Source of the DNA: DASTFY01 sp963769115
GTDB lineage: Bacteria; Actinomycetota; Acidimicrobiia; Acidimicrobiales; Ilumatobacteraceae
Reading direction: 5' to 3'
NCBI GenBank assembly: GCA_963769115.1
Contig: CAVYKN010000006.1
Span: 185,328 to 249,327 of the forward strand
Length of the DNA stretch: 64,000 nt
Positions 8,230 through 17,725 of this stretch are shown here, piece after piece (positions within the stretch are counted from its first letter, which is position 1; the number at the start of each line of letters is the position of its first letter). The notes under the pieces were generated by a model. It searched no databases. It was not told the origin of the DNA and saw nothing but the letters and a program-made list of their open reading frames with translations. Both the position numbers and the translations under genes were made by a program.

Positions 8230-9843
8230 GTGGCACAGGGGTGTGAGAAGGCGATCCCCGCCGAGCTGGAGATCCACACCGATCCCCGGCCGCCCGAGCG
8301 GGATCCGACCCTCGGCATCCCGGTCACCGTCGACAGCAGCGGCAGCCCGACGCATCGGCTGGTGACGATCGGCGACTCGATCACCCAGGGCTTCATGAGC
8401 CTGGCCGTGTTCAGGACGGACCTGTCCTGGCCGGCCATCGTGGCGAGGGAGCTCGGGATCGAGGCCACGTTCAGCTACCCGGTCTACGAGGGCCCGGACG
8501 GCCCGGGCGGGCTCCCGCTCGATCTCGAGCGGCTGGCCCGCGCCATCCAGATGTGGGCCGGGCCCACGCTGACCTGGCGCGACCTGCCCCGGACGCTGGC
8601 GCGCCTGCGCTCGTACATGGACGGCATCGAGGACCACTGGGAACGTGACTGGGAGGACCGGTTGCCTCCTCCCGGGCCGCCCTTCCACAACCTGGCCGTG
8701 TACGGATGGGACCTGCTCGACACGCTGGCCCTCGACGCCGACCGCCTCCAGCGGCGGATCGACGCCGGCAAGGCCCGGGACCAGCTCGTCCGCCAGGTGG
8801 TCGAGAACGACAACGACCGGGCCGGGCTGGTGGTGGCCCACCGGTCCCGCGACGGCAGAGGCCGGGCTCGCTCCGTGCTGCAGGCCGCTGCGGCCCTCGG
8901 AGCCGACGGCGCGGACGGCCCCGGCATCGAGACCCTGGTCGTGGCGCTCGGCGCCAACAACGCCCTCGGTTCGGTCGTCCGCCTGGAGGTGTGCTGGAGC
9001 ACCGAGGACTACCCCGGCGGGCGGGTCGACCAGCGCCTGAAGCAGAAGGGCGGCTTCACGGTCTGGCGGCCCTCGCACTTCGCGGCCGAGTGGGCCGACG
9101 TCGTCGCCGCCATCGAGCGGATCGACGCCCGCCACGTCATCGTGGCCACGGTCCCGGCGGTGACCATCCCGCCGGTGAGCCGGGGTGTGGGCACCAAGGT
9201 CCGGCCCGAGTCGCGCTACTTCCCCTACTACACCCGACCGTGGATCACCGACGCCGAGTTCGACCCCCGCCGCGATCCGCACCTCACGGAGGACGATGCC
9301 CGGGCCATCGATTCGGCCATCGACGCCTACAACGCCACCATCATCGACTCCGTCCGCGCCGCCCGGACCAAGGGCCGCGACTGGTACCTGTTCGACCTCG
9401 GAGGTCTGCTCGACAGCCTGGCGACGCGCCGTTACGCAGACCCGCGGGCCGCCGAGGCCCGGCCCGACTGGTGGGAGCCGTACGAGCTCCCGCCGGCCCT
9501 CGCCGCGCTGGATCCTCCGCCCAACACGAGGTTCTTCCTCTCGGGCCCGGACGGCCGCATCGACGGCGGCCTCTTCTCGCTCGACGGCACCCATCCGACC
9601 ACGATCGGCTACGGGATCATCGCCCAGGAGGTCATCCGCGTCATGGAGCTGGCCGGCGTGACGTTCGACGGTCCGGGCGGACGGCGCCGCTCCGATGGCG
9701 TCGAGGTCGACTTCGAGCGGCTGCTGCAGGCCGACACGCTGGTGTCCAACCCGCCGTCGACCGTGCTCTCGACGCTCGACCTCCTGTCCTGGCTCGACCA
9801 GCTCACGGACTGGTCCAGCCGGCTGCTCCCCTTCGGACGCTGA
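8230..9843 (+). CDS. SGNH/GDSL-type hydrolase
   Basis: 537-residue SGNH-fold esterase or lipase-like protein. Block I is GDSITQGF with the nucleophile Ser, followed by a YGWD loop, the GANNAL block that serves as oxyanion Asn, and block V DGTHPT with the catalytic Asp and His. The frame is open back across tRNA-Pro, so I chose the GTG at 8230, just past the tRNA and a short leader. It has no obvious signal peptide or membrane segment. Long insertions between the blocks make it larger than typical GDSL enzymes. Substrate unknown. Confidence 0.8.
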   Translation: MAQGCEKAIPAELEIHTDPRPPERDPTLGIPVTVDSSGSPTHRLVTIGDSITQGFMSLAVFRTDLSWPAIVARELGIEATFSYPVYEGPDGPGGLPLDLERLARAIQMWAGPTLTWRDLPRTLARLRSYMDGIEDHWERDWEDRLPPPGPPFHNLAVYGWDLLDTLALDADRLQRRIDAGKARDQLVRQVVENDNDRAGLVVAHRSRDGRGRARSVLQAAAALGADGADGPGIETLVVALGANNALGSVVRLEVCWSTEDYPGGRVDQRLKQKGGFTVWRPSHFAAEWADVVAAIERIDARHVIVATVPAVTIPPVSRGVGTKVRPESRYFPYYTRPWITDAEFDPRRDPHLTEDDARAIDSAIDAYNATIIDSVRAARTKGRDWYLFDLGGLLDSLATRRYADPRAAEARPDWWEPYELPPALAALDPPPNTRFFLSGPDGRIDGGLFSLDGTHPTTIGYGIIAQEVIRVMELAGVTFDGPGGRRRSDGVEVDFERLLQADTLVSNPPSTVLSTLDLLSWLDQLTDWSSRLLPFGR

Positions 9844-9883
9844 GCGAGCGAGCTCCACGTCAAGGTGCGTACCCTCGGCGGCC

Positions 9884-10162
9884 GTGCACCTGGCCGAGCT
9901 GCAGGATCTGATGGAGCGCACCTACGGCACCCGGGACCGCGAGCGCGGCATCCCCGCCGCGGTGGCCTGGCTCGCCGAGGAGGTGGGCGAGCTGGCCCAG
10001 GCGCTGCGCAAGGGCTCCGTCGAGCAGCAGCGAGACGAGTTCGCCGATGTCCTGGCCTGGGTGGCGACCCTGGCCAACATCGCCGGCGTGGACCTCGAGG
10101 CCGCGCTGGCGCGCTACGCCCACGGCTGCCCCAAGTGTGGGCGCCTGCCCTGCGACTGCTGA
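9884..10162 (+). CDS. MazG-like nucleotide pyrophosphohydrolase
   Basis: 92-residue single MazG domain. The helical metal-binding pattern is visible as EEVGEL (about 26-31) and DEFADVLAW (about 45-53), the E-E-x-x-E ... D-x-x-D arrangement that hydrolyses NTPs to NMP and pyrophosphate. The C-terminus carries CPKCGRLPCDC, a small cysteine cluster that could hold zinc. GTG start. It is 12 bp before the oxidoreductase operon, so it may be co-transcribed. Confidence 0.85.
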   Translation: MHLAELQDLMERTYGTRDRERGIPAAVAWLAEEVGELAQALRKGSVEQQRDEFADVLAWVATLANIAGVDLEAALARYAHGCPKCGRLPCDC

Positions 10163-10174
10163 GAGAATCGTCCC

Positions 10175-11365
10175 GTGCTGGAGCCGGATGTCCCCACCGG
10201 CCCGCTCGCTCCGCTGTCCCCACTGGCCGGGGCAGCTGAGGCACTAGGCCGGCGGGCCGACGCCCGCGCCGCCGAGATCGAGCAGTTGCGCCGGCTGCCT
10301 CCTGACCTGTCGGCGGCGATGGCCGACTCCGGTCTCGGCCGGGCCTGGACGCCGGCCCGCTACGGCGGCTTGGAGCTGACCGTCCAGGAGCTGCTGGACG
10401 CCGTCGAGCGGCTCGCCTACCACGACGGCAGCACGGCGTGGTGCGGGATGATCGCGGCGACCACGTCGATCCTCGGTGGGTACCTGCCCGAGCGTTGGGC
10501 CGCAGAGATCTACGGACGGCCGGATGCCATCACGGGCGGGCACGCGGCGCCGCTCGGCCGGGCTCGTCCCGCGGAGGGCGGTCTCGTCGTCAGCGGGCAC
10601 TGGCAGTGGGGTTCGGGCACGTTCCACTGCACGTACATCGGCGGCGGAACAGTCATCGTGGACGGCGACGGGGCGCCGGCCGCCCGGCACGACGGGCTGC
10701 GGGCGCCGTTCGTGCTGTTCGAGCCGGAGCAGGTGGAGCTCCTCGACACCTGGTACACGATGGGCCTGCGAGGTTCCGGCAGCACGGACTACGTCGTGCA
10801 GGAGGCGTTCGTCCCCGAAGGTCGTTGGGTGGAGATCGTGGGCCAGGACGCGGTGGTCGAGGCCCCGCTCTACCGCTTCCCGTTCTTCGGGGCCCTCGCC
10901 CTCGGGGTGTGCTCGGTCAGCCTCGGGTTGGCCCGCCGCGCCCTCGACGAGCTGGCGGCGCTGGCGACCGACAAGCGCTACGCGATGAGCTCCCGGCCGA
11001 TGGCCGCCAGGGCGCCGGTACAGGCCGACGTCGCCCGGGCCGAGGCGGCCTACCGCTCGGCGCGGGCGCTCCTACGGGAGACCGTGGCCGAGGCCTGGGC
11101 GGCGGCCACGGCCGGCCACACCCTCGGTCCGGACCAACGACGCCGGCTGCGCCTCGCGGCCACCAACGCCGCGACGCAGAGCGCCTCGGTGGTCGAGGTG
11201 CTGTTCCGCACCGCCGGCGGCACGGCCGTCTACGAGTCCAGCCCACTGCAGCGCGTGCTGCGTGACGTCAACGTCGCCAGCCAGCACGCCATGGTCGCCC
11301 CCCGGACGTACGAGCTGATCGGCCGCCTGGCCCTCGGCCAGTCCACCGACATCGCCCAACTCTGA
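10175..11365 (+). CDS. Acyl-CoA dehydrogenase-fold flavin monooxygenase
   Basis: 396 residues with the overall pattern of acyl-CoA dehydrogenase-fold hydroxylases (HsaA, HpaB, DszC type) rather than true dehydrogenases. It has an N-terminal helical domain, a central beta domain with SGHWQWGSGT and TMGLRGSGSTDY, and a C-terminal helical bundle with RVLRDVNVASQH. The catalytic Glu of beta-oxidation enzymes is not apparent. Such enzymes use reduced FMN or FAD from a partner reductase. GTG start. It is followed by a nitroreductase-fold and an LLM enzyme in the same direction, which suggests oxidation of an aromatic or sulfur compound. Substrate not identifiable. Confidence 0.8.
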   Translation: MLEPDVPTGPLAPLSPLAGAAEALGRRADARAAEIEQLRRLPPDLSAAMADSGLGRAWTPARYGGLELTVQELLDAVERLAYHDGSTAWCGMIAATTSILGGYLPERWAAEIYGRPDAITGGHAAPLGRARPAEGGLVVSGHWQWGSGTFHCTYIGGGTVIVDGDGAPAARHDGLRAPFVLFEPEQVELLDTWYTMGLRGSGSTDYVVQEAFVPEGRWVEIVGQDAVVEAPLYRFPFFGALALGVCSVSLGLARRALDELAALATDKRYAMSSRPMAARAPVQADVARAEAAYRSARALLRETVAEAWAAATAGHTLGPDQRRRLRLAATNAATQSASVVEVLFRTAGGTAVYESSPLQRVLRDVNVASQHAMVAPRTYELIGRLALGQSTDIAQL

Positions 11366-11387
11366 CCCGCCGACGAGAGGCCGTGCC

Positions 11388-12068
11388 GTGGAGCTCTACG
11401 ACGCCATCATGACCACCCGCTCGATGCGGCGGCTGTCCGACGATCCTCCTGTCACCGCCGAGGACATCGAGCACTGCCTCCGGGCCGCCGCGCAGGCGCC
11501 GTCGGGCGGCAACGTGCAGCCGTACCACTTCGTCGTGCTGATGGCCCCCGAGGCGCGGACGACCATGGCCGACATCTACCTCCGGGGCTGGCGCCGTTAC
11601 CGCCCGGCCGTGCTCTCCAGGCTCGGCCCCTTCCCCACCCCGGCCGCCGAGGCCTCGTTCCAGCGGACCGTCGAGCTGAGCGAGCACCTGGCCCAGCACA
11701 TCGGCGACGTGCCGAGCGTGCTGTTCTGCATGGCGAGCTACGACAACACGCTCGTGGACGACGAGGGACCGCTCGACATCGGAACGCTGCACGCCTCGGT
11801 GTTCCCGGCCGTCCAGAACTTCATGCTGGCCGCCCGTGGCCTCGGCTTGGGCACCACGCTGACCACGGTGTTCCGGGTCTACGGAGACGAGGTCAGGGCC
11901 GCGTTCGACCTGCCGCCGCACCTCGAGCCGGTGGCACTGGTGCCGATCGGCCGGCCCGCCGGGCGGTTCGGGGTGGCGCCCCGCAAGCCCATCGACCGCA
12001 TCACCCACTGGGACCGCTTCGGCGAACGCCGTCCCTTCACGACAGCGCCGTGGTCGCCCCCGCCATGA
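11388..12068 (+). CDS. Nitroreductase-family flavoprotein
   Basis: 226-residue FMN-dependent nitroreductase-fold protein. The N-terminal TTRSMRRL and PSGGNVQPYHF are the FMN phosphate- and ring-binding elements. GLGLGTTLT forms the second flavin contact. The C-terminal R-x-P-I-D-R-I-T-H-W is family-typical. It could act on a substrate or supply reduced flavin to the upstream monooxygenase. GTG start; its TGA overlaps the ATG of the following LLM gene (ATGA, 12065-12068). Confidence 0.85.
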   Translation: MELYDAIMTTRSMRRLSDDPPVTAEDIEHCLRAAAQAPSGGNVQPYHFVVLMAPEARTTMADIYLRGWRRYRPAVLSRLGPFPTPAAEASFQRTVELSEHLAQHIGDVPSVLFCMASYDNTLVDDEGPLDIGTLHASVFPAVQNFMLAARGLGLGTTLTTVFRVYGDEVRAAFDLPPHLEPVALVPIGRPAGRFGVAPRKPIDRITHWDRFGERRPFTTAPWSPPP

Positions 12069-13054
12069 CGAGCGGGCGACCCGGCGGGGGCACGGCCGGC
12101 GGCGTCGTGCTCCCGTACTGGGGCAACCGGCCCAGCAGCGAAGCGCTCGACATCGCCATGGCCGCGGAGGAGCTCGGCTACGAGGACCTGTGGATCGGCG
12201 AGATGGCGACGTTCGACGCGTTCGCCCTCGCCGCGGTGATCGCCGACCGCACGGCGCGGATCTCGCTGACCGTCGGCCCGCTGGCCGTGCACCTCCGTCG
12301 CCCCGCCGCCCTCGCCATGGGGGTCGGCTCGGTGGGCGAGCTGGGCGGGCGGGCGGCCCACCTGGCCCTCGGCACATCGTCGGACGTGGTGGTCGAGGCA
12401 TGGCACGGGCGACCACGGACCCGGCCGGCGAGCACACTCCGGGAGACGGTGCTGGCGGTGAAGGCCCTCCTCGTCGGCGAGCGGGGGGACTTCGAGGGAC
12501 GCGAGCTCCGCACGCGCGGCTTCCGGCTACGAACCGGCCCGGTGGCCACCGACGTCACCGTCGCCGCCTTCGGCCCGGATGCCCTGGCCGTGGCCGGGGA
12601 GCTCGGCGACCGCCTGGTCATCAACCTGGTCACGCCGGACGTCGCGGCACGTCTGGTGGGCTCGATGAGGGAGGCAGCAGCGCGCGCCGGACGACCGGCG
12701 CCGCCGGCCGCCGCGTGGGTGGTCGCCGCGGTCGATCCCGGCGAAGCCACCCTGGAACAGGTCCGCAGCGGTCTCGTGTCCTACCTGGCGGCGCCGGGAT
12801 ACGGCGAGATGTTCGCCGAGGCCGGCTTCGGGTCACTGGTCCAGGCCGCCAGGGACGGCCAGCACCCCAAGGAGCTGCGGGCGGCCATCCCCCTGGCGAT
12901 GGTGGACGCGGTGGCGGCCGTCGGGAGCGCGGCCGACGTCCGTCGACGGCTCGACGCGTACCGCGCCGCCGGCCTCGACCACGTGGCCGTGGCACCGGCC
13001 ACCGCGGACGATCCCGCGGGCCGCCGCACGCTGGCGGCGCTGCGCTTGCCCTGA
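12065..13054 (+). CDS. LLM-class flavin/F420-dependent oxidoreductase
   Basis: 329-residue TIM-barrel enzyme of the luciferase-like family. YWGNRPSSEALDIAMAAEEL starts the barrel, LWIGE follows, and a long SxxELGGRAAHLALG segment matches LLM proteins. A C-terminal region resembles SAADVRRRLDAYRAAGLDHV of F420-dependent members. The ATG at 12065 is preferred over the GTG at 12050 because it overlaps the previous stop. Cofactor (FMN or F420) cannot be decided from sequence alone. Confidence 0.82.
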   Translation: MTSGRPGGGTAGGVVLPYWGNRPSSEALDIAMAAEELGYEDLWIGEMATFDAFALAAVIADRTARISLTVGPLAVHLRRPAALAMGVGSVGELGGRAAHLALGTSSDVVVEAWHGRPRTRPASTLRETVLAVKALLVGERGDFEGRELRTRGFRLRTGPVATDVTVAAFGPDALAVAGELGDRLVINLVTPDVAARLVGSMREAAARAGRPAPPAAAWVVAAVDPGEATLEQVRSGLVSYLAAPGYGEMFAEAGFGSLVQAARDGQHPKELRAAIPLAMVDAVAAVGSAADVRRRLDAYRAAGLDHVAVAPATADDPAGRRTLAALRLP

Positions 13055-13070
13055 GCTGCCCCGGGCGTCG

Positions 13071-14102
13071 TCAGGAGCGGCGGGCCAGGAGGGCTTCGGC
13101 GATCTGGATGGCGTTGAGCGCCGCGCCCTTGCGCAGGTTGTCGTTGGACACGAACAGTATGAGCCCTCGCCCGTCGGGCACGGTCGGGTCCTGACGGACC
13201 CGCCCGACGTAGCTGGGGTCCTGCCCTGCCGCCTCGAGCGGGTTCGGGATCTCCGAGACGACGACACCGGGCGCCGATCCCAGGATGGCGAGCGCCTCCT
13301 CGACGGACAGCGGTCGCTCGAACTCGGCGTTGAGGGAGAGGGAGTGCCCGGCGAAGACCGGTACCCGCACGCAGGTGGCGGCGACGGGGAGATCGGGGAT
13401 CTCGAGGATCTTGCGGGTCTCGTTCCTGAACTTCTGCTCCTCGTCCGTCTCGCCGGTGCCGTCGTCCACGACGTTGCCCGCCAGGGGCAGGACGTTGAAG
13501 GCGATGGGGCGGGCGAACTTCGACGGGGCCGGGAACTCGACCGCGGCGCCGTCGTAGGTGAGGGCGGCCGCGCCGTCGACCACCTTGCGGACCTGCTCGT
13601 CCAGCTCCTCCACGCCGGTCAGTCCGGCCCCGGACACGGCCTGGTAGGTGCTGGCCACCAGCCGGCGCAGCCCGGCCGCCGCGTGCAGCGGCATCAGCAC
13701 CGGCATGGCCGCCATGGTCGTGCAGTTGGGGTTGGCGATGATCCCCTTGGGGACGGCGTCCAGCGTGTGCGGGTTGACCTCTGACACGACCAGCGGGACG
13801 TCGGGATCCATGCGCCACGCCGAGGAGTTGTCGATGACGATCGCCCCGGCGGCGGCGAAGCGGGGCGCCAGCTCCCGGGACGACGGCGCGCCGGACGAGA
13901 AGAGGGCCAGCTCGAGGCCGGTCAGGTCCGCGGTGGCGGCGTCCTCCACCGTCACCTCACCGCCCTTCCACGGGAGGGTCCGGCCGGCCGAGCGGGCCGA
14001 GGCGAAGAACCGGATCTCGTCGACGGGGAAGGACCGCTCCTCGAGGAGCGTCCGCATCACGCCGCCGACCTGGCCGGTGGCACCAACCACACCTACGCGC
14101 AT
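13071..14102 (-). CDS. asd: Aspartate-semialdehyde dehydrogenase
   Basis: 343 residues, intact. It reduces aspartyl phosphate to aspartate semialdehyde with NADPH, the second step towards lysine, methionine, threonine and diaminopimelate. GATGQVGG near the N-terminus binds NADP; NPNCTT holds the catalytic cysteine (residue 127); GHSLSLNAEF contains the catalytic His. It lies downstream of lysC on the same strand with about 63 bp between them, the normal actinobacterial lysC-asd order. Confidence 0.95.
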   Translation of the reverse strand: MRVGVVGATGQVGGVMRTLLEERSFPVDEIRFFASARSAGRTLPWKGGEVTVEDAATADLTGLELALFSSGAPSSRELAPRFAAAGAIVIDNSSAWRMDPDVPLVVSEVNPHTLDAVPKGIIANPNCTTMAAMPVLMPLHAAAGLRRLVASTYQAVSGAGLTGVEELDEQVRKVVDGAAALTYDGAAVEFPAPSKFARPIAFNVLPLAGNVVDDGTGETDEEQKFRNETRKILEIPDLPVAATCVRVPVFAGHSLSLNAEFERPLSVEEALAILGSAPGVVVSEIPNPLEAAGQDPSYVGRVRQDPTVPDGRGLILFVSNDNLRKGAALNAIQIAEALLARRS

Positions 14103-14165
14103 GGCCCGCGACGCTATCGGGCGGTCCGGTCGCCGCCCGGTCGCATTCCGCCGCGGCCGCCGCGC

Positions 14166-15417
14166 TCAGGTGCGCTCGGGCAGGGGTCCGCCATAGGCCT
14201 GGCCGGAGTCCAGCCCGAACGCGGTGTGGAGCGACCGGACCGCCCGCTCCATGCCTGCCGCCGCGATGACGACGGAGATGCGGATCGTCGAGGTGGAGAT
14301 CATCTCGATGTTGATCCCCTCGTCGGCGAGGACCCGGAACATCTTGGCCGCTATGCCCGGGGAGGTCTTCATGCCCGCCCCGACCAGCGAGACCTTGGCG
14401 ATGTCGCCCTCGTGCGTCACGCCGCCCGCCCCGATCTGGGCGGCGACGTCGGCCACCACCTTCTCCGCCACCGCCATGTCGGCCTTGGGCATGGTGAACG
14501 AGATGTCGGTCGTGCCGTCCTTGGACGTGTTCTGCACGATCATGTCCACGTTGATGTTGGCCGCGGCCAGCGGCTCGAAGAGAGCGGCGGACACGCCCGG
14601 TCGGTCGGGCACCGCGCTCACCGTGACCTTCGACTCGGACACGTCGTGGACCACTCCGGAGATGATCGGGTCTTCCATGCTCGGCTCCTCGTTGTTGACC
14701 CACGTGCCCGGCTCCCAGGTGAAGCTGGAGCGCACGTGCAGGGCGACGCCGTGGTTGCGGGCGAACTCCACCGAGCGCAGCGCCAGCACCCGTCCACCGG
14801 CGGCCGCCATCTCCAGCATCTCGTCGAAGTGGATCCTCGCCAGCTTGCGGGCCTGGGGGACGATGCGGGGATCGGCGGAGTAGACGCCCGTGACATCCGT
14901 GTAGATCTCACAACTCACCGCGTGAAAGGCGGCGGCCAGCGCCACGGCCGTGAGGTCCGACGCCCCCCGGCCCATGGTCGTGATCTCCTTCTCGGTCGAC
15001 ACGCCCTGGAAGCCCGCCACCACGCAGACCTTGCCCGCGGCGAGGGCCTCCCGGACCCGGTCGCCCTTGACCTCGAGGATCTTGGCCTTGCCGTGGACGT
15101 TGTCGGTGATGATGCCGACCTGGCTGCCGGTGAAGGAGACGGCGTCGATGTCGAGGTCGGCCAGGGCCATGCAGACGAGCGCCATGCTCTTGCGCTCGCC
15201 GATGGTCAGGAGCATGTCCATCTCCCGGCCGGGCAGGGTGGACGACACCGCGCTCGGCCAGGGCGATGAGGTTGTCGGTCTCCTTGCCCATCGCCGAGAC
15301 CACGACCACCAGGTCGTGCCCCTGCCGGCGGGTGAAGGCGACGTGCTCGGCCACGGCCTTGATGCGGTCGGCGTCGGCCACGGAGGTGCCGCCGTACTTC
15401 TGGACGATCAGGGCCAC
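14166..15417 (-). CDS. lysC: Aspartate kinase, one frameshift
   Basis: Phosphorylates aspartate. The GTG start at 15417 gives VALIVQKYGGTSV, the universal aspartokinase N-terminus. The frame breaks near 15252: the first frame ends after NLIALAE, and one base later the protein resumes as AVSSTLPGREMDMLLTIGER, the conserved continuation. With the extra base removed it encodes about 416 residues, the usual size. GRGASDLTAVALA and two C-terminal ACT domains (allosteric lysine/threonine sensing) are intact. An indispensable gene in most bacteria, so the shift is probably a sequence error. Confidence 0.9.
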
Positions 15418-15549
15418 GGGGACCACACGGTAGCGACCGGCACGGCCGGGGCCCGGGCCTTTGCCTCCCCGCCGGGCACGAGTCCAGGCGCGGCCCGCAA
15501 CGGGTGCCGATGCTCGGGCGGGCCTCGCCGTCGGTAGCCTGCCGCCTCC

Positions 15550-16365
15550 GTGGGCACCGACAAACGGGAACGACAGAAGGCCAACCGCCAGGCCCGCCTG
15601 GCCGAGCTGGAGCGCGAGCAGCGGCGCAGCACCTCCCGCAAGAAGGTCGTCCGCATCGGCCTCATCGTGGTCGTAGCGCTGGCGGCGGCCTTCGGGCTGT
15701 CCCGCCTCATCGGCCAGGACGACGACAGCACCGTCGACGCGTCGGACTCCACGCTCACGACCGACCCGGCAGCCACGACTGTCGCGCCGAGCACCATCCC
15801 CGGGGCGGCGATCACCGGCGAGACGCCATGCCCGGCCGCCGACGGCTCCAGCGAGCGGGCGGCCAGCTTCGAGAACCCGCCGCCCATGTGCATCGACCCG
15901 GCCAAGACCTACACAGCGACGATCGACACCAGCGAGGGCAGCTTCACCGTGGCGCTGGACGCGGCCAAGGCGCCGAACACGGTCAACAACTTCGTGGTCC
16001 TGTCCCGCTACCACTTCTACGACGGGCTGACGTTCCACCGCATCGAGCCGGGCTTGGTGATCCAGGGCGGCGACCCGACCGGCGCCGGCGCCGGCGGACC
16101 GGGCTACGAGTTCGCCGACGAGCTCCCGTCGACCGCCGCGGACTACGTCTACACCGCAGGCTCGGTGGCCATGGCCAACTCGGGCCCGAACACGAACGGC
16201 AGCCAGTTCTTCGTGACCGTAGGCGACACGGGTTTCGACGGGCCCAACTACTCGCTGTTCGGCCAGGTCACCGAGGGCTTCGACACCACCATCCCGGCGC
16301 TCGAGACGGCCGGCAGCGAGGGCCGCACGCCCACGATCACCTCCGTCACGATCACGGAGTCGTGA
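15550..16365 (+). CDS. Membrane-anchored cyclophilin-type peptidyl-prolyl isomerase
   Basis: 271 residues. It has a charged, basic N-terminus (about 1-32, predicted coiled), one transmembrane helix (about 33-53), an Asp/Thr-rich linker, then a cyclophilin domain (about 118-271) with FHRIEPGLVIQGGDP, GSVAMANSG and GSQFFVT carrying the active-site Arg and Phe/Gln contacts. It is likely exported and helps fold cell-surface proteins. GTG start, divergent from lysC with 132 bp between them; nothing else recognised in that gap. Confidence 0.92.
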   Translation: MGTDKRERQKANRQARLAELEREQRRSTSRKKVVRIGLIVVVALAAAFGLSRLIGQDDDSTVDASDSTLTTDPAATTVAPSTIPGAAITGETPCPAADGSSERAASFENPPPMCIDPAKTYTATIDTSEGSFTVALDAAKAPNTVNNFVVLSRYHFYDGLTFHRIEPGLVIQGGDPTGAGAGGPGYEFADELPSTAADYVYTAGSVAMANSGPNTNGSQFFVTVGDTGFDGPNYSLFGQVTEGFDTTIPALETAGSEGRTPTITSVTITES

Positions 16366-17029
16366 CCGGAGCCTCCCCGAGCGGGAGGGCATCGAGATCG
16401 ACCTCGGCCCCGGCCAGGTGGACGACGGCGTCACCGTGACGCTCCCAACCGCCGGGTCGCCGCAGCACCGCCGCGCCGGTGGGCAGGGTGACGACGGGAA
16501 AGGCCAGTCCGAGCCCGAGCGTGCGGTGCAGGCGGTCGTGGGACCAGGCCTCGGCCCCCGGCACCACGGCCATGGGCCGGGCCAGACCGAGGCCTAGCGT
16601 GAACGCCCCGCCGCGCGGGTCCGTCATGGGATCGCACAGGGCCATGGCGGCCGGGCCCGAGGCGGCCACGACGGCGCCGGCGGCCAGTGCCGACACCAGG
16701 GCCTCCCACAGGGGCGTGTCCTTGAGCACGGACCGCAGGTGCATCGGCGAGTCACCGACGAGGTACGTCAGCGGGCTCTCGGCCACGGCGGTCACGTGCT
16801 CCGGGGCGAAGGCGTCGGCGCGCCCGAGCACGGGCAGGCCCCGGGCCGCGCCGCCGAGGCGCTCGAACCATTCCGTGGCGCGGGTCACGGCCCGCTCGGG
16901 ATGCTCGAAGGCGTCCGCCGTGGGCAGGACGAGTGCGGAGGCCGAGCCCGCGCACTCCAGCAGGGCGCGGTCGAGCTCCTCGGTGGCCACGAACTCCCCC
17001 CCGCCGATCAACGCCAACGTGCCGGTCAC
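16352..17029 (-). CDS. Peptidase S51/cyanophycinase-like protein
   Basis: 225 residues. The N-terminus TLALIGGGEF and the later ASGPAAMALCDPMTD resemble the glutamine-amidotransferase-like fold of cyanophycinase and dipeptidase E, in which a Ser in G-x-S-A-G is nucleophile. Here the elbow reads AASGPAA, so a Ser is present but the motif is relaxed. Function is therefore a fold-level call. GTG start overlaps the stop of the upstream methyltransferase (GTGA, 17026-17029). It converges with the cyclophilin gene, overlapping by 14 bp. Confidence 0.65.
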   Translation of the reverse strand: MTGTLALIGGGEFVATEELDRALLECAGSASALVLPTADAFEHPERAVTRATEWFERLGGAARGLPVLGRADAFAPEHVTAVAESPLTYLVGDSPMHLRSVLKDTPLWEALVSALAAGAVVAASGPAAMALCDPMTDPRGGAFTLGLGLARPMAVVPGAEAWSHDRLHRTLGLGLAFPVVTLPTGAAVLRRPGGWERHGDAVVHLAGAEVDLDALPLGEAPVTTP

Positions 17030-17646
17030 CGCTCTCCTCTCACCTTCCCCTCGATCCTGCGGACGCCGCCGGGGCGCTGCACCCTGGCCACCCCCGCCAC
17101 GCAGGACCGTAGCGGGAGGGTCAGCGTCGCCAGCCCGAAGCGCTCGATGTCGACGATCGTGTAGCCGGAGGTCCGTAGCGCCCCCGGCAGGTCCCGCCCG
17201 GCCACGAAGCCGTCGGCCAGGAGCCGCCAGAGCGGCCGGCTCAGCTCCGTGGCCAGACCGGGCGCGCGGCGAGGGCTGTGATCGAGGAACAGCAGGCGCC
17301 CGTCCGGCGCCAGCCACGCGGCCAGCGTCCGCAGGTCCCGCTCGAGATCCCCGCGGGCGCTCAGCGTGAAGGTCGCCACGATGGTGTCGAACCCGCCCTC
17401 CATTCCATCGAGGGAGCGCCGGTCGACCACCTCGAAGCCGGGGATGCTCCGCCGGGCCGCCGAGCGCGCGAGGCGCGCCCGGGACGGGCCCTCGGCCCCG
17501 ACGACCATCACCGAGGTGATCTGCGCGGGGCGGTAGTGCTCGAAGTTGACGCCTCCGGCTCCGCCGAGCTCGAGGACGCGCCCCCGGGCCTGCTGGAGCA
17601 GCCGGTGCCGGCGGGAGCGGAGCAGGGCCTGATCGAGCGGGGTCAT
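17026..17646 (-). CDS. Class I SAM-dependent methyltransferase
   Basis: 206 residues. RVLELGGAGGVNFEHY is motif I of class I methyltransferases, followed by an acidic-loop position replaced by VVGAEGPS and the motif LAPDGRLLFLDHSPR. It resembles small UbiE/PhcC-like lipid methyltransferases. I chose the ATG at 17646; a GTG about 9 codons upstream is possible. Substrate unknown. Coupled to the S51-like gene. Confidence 0.72.
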   Translation of the reverse strand: MTPLDQALLRSRRHRLLQQARGRVLELGGAGGVNFEHYRPAQITSVMVVGAEGPSRARLARSAARRSIPGFEVVDRRSLDGMEGGFDTIVATFTLSARGDLERDLRTLAAWLAPDGRLLFLDHSPRRAPGLATELSRPLWRLLADGFVAGRDLPGALRTSGYTIVDIERFGLATLTLPLRSCVAGVARVQRPGGVRRIEGKVRGER

Positions 17647-17725
17647 CACCTGCTCGATCGGCGCCGGATAGGTCACCGGCCCGGATGGCGGAGCAGGGGC
17701 GACACGCCGCGACGCTACCGATCCG

